A stretch of 64,000 nt of DNA, from positions 62,001 to 126,000 of the forward strand of contig CAVUZJ010000004.1 in NCBI GenBank assembly GCA_963745975.1, read 5' to 3'. The DNA is from JAKAWQ01 sp963745975. GTDB taxonomy: Bacteria > Pseudomonadota > Alphaproteobacteria > Acetobacterales > Acetobacteraceae. The position numbers and the translations under genes were made by a program. Below are positions 60,673 to 64,000 of this stretch, piece after piece. Every line of letters starts with the position of its first letter. Position 1 is the stretch's first letter. A model generated the notes under the pieces. The model saw only the letters and a program-made list of their open reading frames with translations, was not told the DNA's origin and ran no database searches.

Positions 60673-61351
60673 GGGGTGATTGGGGTCCCTGCCTGGTAGG
60701 TTTGGTGGCTGCTCCTCACGGGATGATAGAGCGTGGTCCGGTGTGCAAACGGCCACAGGCATCGAGGAGGAGCAGCCATGAGGTATTTTGCCGGTTTGGA
60801 CGTGTCGTTGGAAGAGACGGCGATCTGCGTTGTGGAGGAGAGCGGCGGGATCGTGCGGGAGGCGCGGGTGGCGAGCGAGCCGGAGGTGCTGATCGGCTTC
60901 TTTGCCTCGTTGGGAATGGTGATGGAGCGGATCGGTCTGGAAGCCTGCTCGTTGAGCGCTTGGCTGTATGAGGCGCTGACGACGGCGGAGCTCCCCGCGA
61001 TCTGCATCGAGGCGCGGCAGGCGAAGGCGGCGATGGCAGCGATGCCGAACAAGACCGACCGCAACGACGCCCGTGGGATCGCCCAAATTATGCGCACCGG
61101 TTGGTATCGCGCAGTGCACGTGAAGAGCCCGTCGTGCCGGTCGTGGCGGGCTCTGCTGACGGCGCGCCGGTTGGTGCTGAATAAGCGGCGCGACGTCGAG
61201 AACGAGTTGCGGGCCCTGCTGCGCGAGGCCGGGCTCAAGGTCGGCAAGGTAAGCCGCAAGGACTTTGCTCCGCGAGTCCGCGAACTGGTCGCCGACGAGC
61301 CCCTGCTGATGGCGCTCGTGGAGCCGCTGCTGTCGATCCTCGAGGTGATGA
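60673..61351 (+). mobile_element. IS110-family element, 5' portion only
   Basis: The remnant has a non-coding leader (60673-60777) and the N-terminal part of the IS110 transposase, then is cut where the IS21 left end begins (about 61,352). IS110 elements lack inverted repeats and use an RNA-guided recombinase; the leader lies where IS110-group bridge RNA is encoded in known members. The left edge abuts the IS5 right end, so it may be truncated there as well. Confidence 0.75.
60707..60777 (+). promoter_or_regulatory. 11-bp inverted repeat enclosing the transposase ribosome binding site
   Basis: GGCTGCTCCTC (60707-60717) pairs exactly with GAGGAGCAGCC (60767-60777), which contains the GAGGAG ribosome binding site directly before ATG 60778. 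If transcribed from upstream, the hairpin would hide the site, a classic way of keeping transposase low. In IS110 it also falls within the possible bridge-RNA region. Confidence 0.6.
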
Positions 61352-61374
61352 CTGCGCGTTCCGGTCGATCGTGA
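60778..61374 (+). pseudogene. IS110-family transposase, truncated
   Basis: 198 residues of an about 340-400-residue family. The DEDD RuvC-like domain is visible: YFAGLDVSLEETAICVVEES (first Asp), an E in LEACSLSAWL, and the NKTDRNDARGIAQIM Asp block. The C-terminal Tnp (Ser-containing) domain is missing; frame enters the IS21 end after about residue 190 and stops. The protein should be inactive. Confidence 0.9.
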
Positions 61375-61470
61375 TCACTGATTCCGGTGGATCGTGAACA
61401 CCAATTCCGGTCGATCCTGAACGCTCAATCCGGTGGATCGTGAACGCCAATTCCGGTGATCGTGAACACG
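61359..61470 (+). repeat. IS21 left-end repeat array (5 copies)
   Basis: Five tandem variants of TTCCGGT[C/G]GATCGTGAAC[A/G]C with 20-24-base period. Copies start at about 61359, 61383, 61406, 61430 and 61451. Such arrays are the IstA-binding sites at IS21-family left ends. Confidence 0.85.
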
Positions 61471-61556
61471 GCCCGGGGGTCATGGTGAGCCGCGGCTGCT
61501 GACAGTCTTCAACCAAGGGTAGTCCCTCTCCTTTGCCCGGTGAGGGAGGGAGCGGG

Positions 61557-61915
61557 ATGCCTGGTGAAAGATTGTCGATGCGGAAGATTCGCGAGTTGCT
61601 GCGGTTGAGGTTCGGCCAGGGGCTGAGCCAGCGGACGGTCGGGAGCAGTCTGGGGCTGAGCATTGGGGCGGTGAACAGCTACCTGACCCGGGCCCGGATG
61701 GCGGGGCTTGGCTGGCCGCTACCCGAGGGGCTCAGCGATGAGCAGCTCGAGGAACGTCTGTATCCGCCGCCGCCCCCGGTCGAGACGGAGCGGCGGCCCA
61801 TGCCGGACTGGGCGATGGTGCACCGCGAGCTGCGCCGGCCGAACATGACGCTGTCGCTGCTCTGGGAGGAATATCGCACCGGCCTGGGAGCAGAGAGCGG
61901 GTTCAGCTACTCCTG
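61557..61915 (+). pseudogene. istA: istA, 5' fragment
   Basis: Start ATG 61557 with GGAGGGAGCGGG upstream. Residues 1-55 are the HTH domain (ERLSMRKIRELLRLRFGQGL, SQRTVGSSLGLS), then MPDWAMVHRELRRPNMTLSL and LWEEYRTG, ending at the trio-element palindrome inside ESGFSYS. The catalytic DDE core is lost. Frame is open to 62456 but that is other sequence. Confidence 0.88.
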
Positions 61916-61987
61916 TTATGTTGCGGCCCGGGTTATGTGGCGCCGCCAGGGAAAGGACCCGTTTCCCCGGGATGAGCCGCAACATAA
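61916..61987. repeat. palindromic terminus of the recombinase-trio element
   Basis: TTATGTTGCGGC (61916-61927) and GCCGCAACATAA (61976-61987) are perfect inverted copies. Inside lie CCCGGG (from 61928) and CCCCGGG near 61966, and a third, half-like TTATGTGGCGCC follows CCCGGG. Terminal palindromes next to the last recombinase gene are a described trait of RIT elements. Confidence 0.75.
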
Positions 61988-62009
61988 ATTCGAGCGGTGG
62001 CCCGAGCGA

Positions 62010-63005
62010 CTACAGGGCTTTCAAGAACGTCATCAGGGACGGCAGCGGCCGCTGCCATGGTCTGTTTTGCAGGCCGGAGATGTCGACGCTGGCCAGCGCC
62101 TTTGCCTTCATTTCCATGTCGACCTCGGCGTAGACGTGCGTCGTGTCCAGAGACACGTGACCGAGCCAGGCGCGGATGGTGTTGATGTCGACCCCGGCGC
62201 GGAGCAGGTGGACCGCGGTCGTATGGCGAATCGTGTGCGGGCTGACCCGCTTCGTCGCCATCGACGGCACGGTCCCGCTGGCCTGCTTGGCATATTGCCC
62301 CACGAGCCGATGGATCCCGAACCGCGTCAACGGCTGATTGCTCCGGTTCAAGAAGACCGGTTCGTTCTTGCCACGGTTGGCGATCAGTCTCGACAGCGAC
62401 GTCGCTGTGACCGGCCACAACGGGCAGGTCCGGAACTTGTTTCCCTTGCCGTGTAGCCGCACAGACGATTGCGTTCCCAGCTGCAGTCGGTCGATGGTCA
62501 GCGTCGCCGCCTCGTTGGCACGAGAACCGCTGTTATACAAGAACAAGAGCAAAGCATGATCTCGGTCGCCGAGAGCCGTGCGCCGATCCGGTTGGGCCAG
62601 GAGAGCGTCCATCTCGGCCTTCTCGAGATACCCGACCCCGGTCTTGGCCGTCTTCTTAAACGGCGTGGTCCGTATCTCGGCGCACCAGGCCACATGCGCC
62701 GGTGAGCGCATGCCAATGAACCGCGCCAATGATCGGATGGTCGCGAGCCTTTGGTTGCGCGTGGTGCCGCTGCATTTTCGGTCGCGTTCCAGGTGGTCGA
62801 GGAAGCTGCGGACCAGGGATGGGGCCAGATCTTCGACGGCCATGCGATCGATGGCATGCCCTCGATGCTTGCTGGCAAACGGCAGCAAGAGCGCCAGGGT
62901 ATCGCGGTAGCTGACTTGCGTGTTCCGGGCCAGATTGCGTTCCGCCACCAGATGTTCGAGGAGGAACCGCCGAACCCATGGTCCCAGGAGCGTCTCATCC
63001 TTCAT
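62010..63005 (-). CDS. tyrosine recombinase 3 of the trio (RitC-like)
   Basis: 331 residues from ATG 63005 (11-base overlap with the previous stop; ATG 63023 would add 6). SAM-like N-domain: VRRFLLEHLVAERNLARNTQ. Catalytic residues: Arg in YNSGSRANEAATLTI, Lys in LHGKGNKFRTCPL, box II SPHTIRHTTAVHLLRAGVDI, His in WLGHVSL and Tyr in TTHVYAEVD. A complete R-K-H-R-H-Y set, so likely active. Its stop is 22 bases from the element's palindrome. Confidence 0.93.
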   Translation of the reverse strand: MKDETLLGPWVRRFLLEHLVAERNLARNTQVSYRDTLALLLPFASKHRGHAIDRMAVEDLAPSLVRSFLDHLERDRKCSGTTRNQRLATIRSLARFIGMRSPAHVAWCAEIRTTPFKKTAKTGVGYLEKAEMDALLAQPDRRTALGDRDHALLLFLYNSGSRANEAATLTIDRLQLGTQSSVRLHGKGNKFRTCPLWPVTATSLSRLIANRGKNEPVFLNRSNQPLTRFGIHRLVGQYAKQASGTVPSMATKRVSPHTIRHTTAVHLLRAGVDINTIRAWLGHVSLDTTHVYAEVDMEMKAKALASVDISGLQNRPWQRPLPSLMTFLKAL

Positions 63006-63939
63006 GATCGCCCCCCATCGCATACTGGGCGAAGCGCTGGCTGGCCGCCTCCAGGAGTTCGGGCGTCATTCCGAGGTAGCGCTGGGTCGATCGGATATCG
63101 AGGTGACCCAGGTAGGTCGCGAGCTGCGGAAGCAATCGCTGGACGTCCTGGCCGGTGCGATACCACGCGACGACACGGTGTACGGCCGCGGTGTGGCGAA
63201 GATCGTGCAAGCGTGGCGGGCGCGGCTCACCGATCGGGCAGTTGATACCGGCAGCGCGTCGCACATGCTGGAACATCGCGATGACGCGCGGATAGCACCA
63301 TCCTCGAACGCCGCGCGACGCGAAGAGCGGCGGCGCCTTGTCGCGCGGCATGGCCAGCAGGCCGCGGCGTTCGAGGTGTGCCGCCAGCTCGCCCGCAAGC
63401 TTCGGTCCGATCGGCACCAGACGCGTCTTGAAGAACTTCGTGCAGCGGACGGTGATGATTCTTTCGGCGAGATCGACGTCCTGCAAGGTCAAGCGCAATG
63501 CCTCGCCGATGCGCATGCCGGTTCCGTAGAGGAGCAACAACAGGGTGCGGTACATGGCGGGGACATGACGGCTGTGGCCCGTGCGCAAGATCGCGGTTGC
63601 GTCTAGCAGGCGGCGCAACTCCTCGGTAGAATAGACATACGGCGTTTGCTGTGGGGGCAGCTTGGGCAGAGTTGTCGGCAGAGGCGAGCTGTCGACGTAC
63701 CCGCGGCTGACAGCAAACCGATATAGACCGGTCAGCACTCTGTGCTTGAGCATCCAGGTCGCGGTCAACGCACTGTTGCCGTTGAGGAAGTCGAGGATCG
63801 CGGCGGCCGTCACGTCCTGGATCGGCCGCTCTCCCATTGCCCGGCCGAAGCGATGGAGCAACTCTCCGGCGGACTCGAACCGCATGCCCAGCGACCGTTG
63901 GCGGGTCAGGTAGGCATCGATGACGTCGGTCACCATCAT
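62995..63939 (-). CDS. tyrosine recombinase 2 of the trio (RitB-like)
   Basis: 314 residues from ATG 63939, overlapping the upstream recombinase stop by ATGA. Catalytic set: Arg in YGTGMRIGEALRLTLQDVD, Lys near CTKFFKTRLVPIG, box II RLHDLRHTAAVHRVVAWYRT, His in YLGHLDI and Tyr in STQRYLGMT. N-domain: DVIDAYLTRQRSLGMRFESA. Complete recombinase. Confidence 0.93.
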   Translation of the reverse strand: MMVTDVIDAYLTRQRSLGMRFESAGELLHRFGRAMGERPIQDVTAAAILDFLNGNSALTATWMLKHRVLTGLYRFAVSRGYVDSSPLPTTLPKLPPQQTPYVYSTEELRRLLDATAILRTGHSRHVPAMYRTLLLLLYGTGMRIGEALRLTLQDVDLAERIITVRCTKFFKTRLVPIGPKLAGELAAHLERRGLLAMPRDKAPPLFASRGVRGWCYPRVIAMFQHVRRAAGINCPIGEPRPPRLHDLRHTAAVHRVVAWYRTGQDVQRLLPQLATYLGHLDIRSTQRYLGMTPELLEAASQRFAQYAMGGDHEG

Positions 63940-64000
63940 AGGACGTCTCCCAGGTCGAAGGCGCCGACCTCGCGAAGCGCCGCCATGTTTACCTTGGCGT
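63936..64000 (-). CDS. tyrosine recombinase 1 of the trio (RitA-like), C-terminal tail only
   Basis: Only the last 20 codons are in the window (AKVNMAALREVGAFDLGDVL, stop TGA 63936-63938). The stop overlaps the next start by ATGA. Identification rests on the arrangement, as this stretch contains no catalytic residue. Confidence 0.55.
   Translation of the reverse strand, partial: AKVNMAALREVGAFDLGDVL

Larger units (their letters stand above)
61352..61915 (+). mobile_element. IS21-family element, left end with istA 5' part
   Basis: Left boundary is about 61,350, where IS110 homology stops. It holds a five-copy transposase-binding array (61359-61470) followed by the istA start at 61557. The rest of istA and istB is cut off by the recombinase-trio element at about 61,916. 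The IS21 right end is not in the window. Confidence 0.8.
61916..64000 (-). mobile_element. recombinase-in-trio (RIT-like) element, left part, runs off window
   Basis: Three consecutive tyrosine recombinase genes on the minus strand, each overlapping the next (RitA tail, 63936-64000; RitB-like 314 aa; RitC-like 331 aa), which is the published RIT layout. A 12-bp perfect inverted repeat flanks a C/G palindrome next to the last gene. It interrupts istA. The other end is outside the window. Confidence 0.8.

Noticed and set aside
61375..61556. Reading the repeat array before istA as protein-coding
   Set aside because: It is a 20-24-bp period non-coding array of the IS21 end type, with no conserved frame.
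1..64000. CRISPR array
   Set aside because: No regular short direct repeats with unique spacers were seen. The only tandem arrays are the 15-bp glnE repeat and the IS21-end repeats.

Overview
The window reads as high-GC alphaproteobacterial DNA. The likely home is Rhodospirillales/Acetobacterales: codon third positions are almost all G/C, proteins such as L13, S9, DUF2066, a 63-residue ARTLI(D)RHG protein and BKACE look alphaproteobacterial, and the hairpin terminators are of the 'CCAGGG...CCCTGG' kind common in that group. This assignment is inference from protein character, not from a marker phylogeny. The gene calls use start codons chosen by ribosome binding sites, overlaps and family alignments done from memory; no database search was run.

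Positions 1 to about 49,200 are ordinary, densely packed chromosome. In order they hold: a partial 3-hydroxyacyl-CoA-dehydrogenase-like gene with a BKACE beta-keto-acid cleavage enzyme; an EmrB-type exporter; a glycogen-debranching-like glycosidase; an in-frame fusion of a CoA-binding domain to O-acetylhomoserine sulfhydrylase; an MFS transporter; a four-gene sugar-type ABC importer; a YefM-YoeB toxin-antitoxin pair; a split chromate transporter; a HyuA-HyuB hydantoinase/carboxylase pair; a DUF2066 exported protein; a DinB protein; an IlvD/Edd dehydratase; rplM-rpsI; an RND pump with its adaptor; a split TPP enzyme; an acyl-CoA dehydrogenase; a lytic transglycosylase; N-formylglutamate amidohydrolase; tRNA-Val; an aspartate aminotransferase; a LivJ-like binding protein; a TrmA-family RNA methyltransferase; a ketopantoate-reductase-like protein; an oxaloacetate-decarboxylase-like enzyme; a frameshifted AsmA/DUF3971 protein; glnE; a BCP peroxiredoxin; and a second, FrcABC-like sugar ABC importer. 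A convincing unannotated small RNA (promoter, CCUCC-bearing body, perfect U-tailed terminator) lies at 32,298-32,420.

At 49,224-49,300 a tRNA-Arg(ACG) marks the edge of an integrated island. A tyrosine integrase lies 20 bases past the tRNA, preceded in its operon by an AlpA-like protein and an unrecognised 95-residue protein with a strong ribosome binding site. The island then carries two tandem ParD/ParE-like modules separated by a dispersed C-rich repeat, a recombinase / Api92-like / ScpA-like overlapping operon whose scpA has a one-base frameshift, a small ArdC-associated protein, ArdC, a non-coding stretch with inverted repeats, and an unusual three-domain Nfu protein.

From about 59,400 to the right edge the island is a stack of nested insertions. 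A TTG-started ATP-grasp gene is cut by an intact IS5-family element. Next to it lies the 5' part of an IS110-family element, cut by the left end of an IS21-family element with its repeat array. The IS21 istA is in turn interrupted by an element encoding three overlapping tyrosine recombinases, which I read as a recombinase-in-trio (RIT) element with a palindromic end at 61,916-61,987. The RIT element runs off the window, so the other end of the island is not seen.
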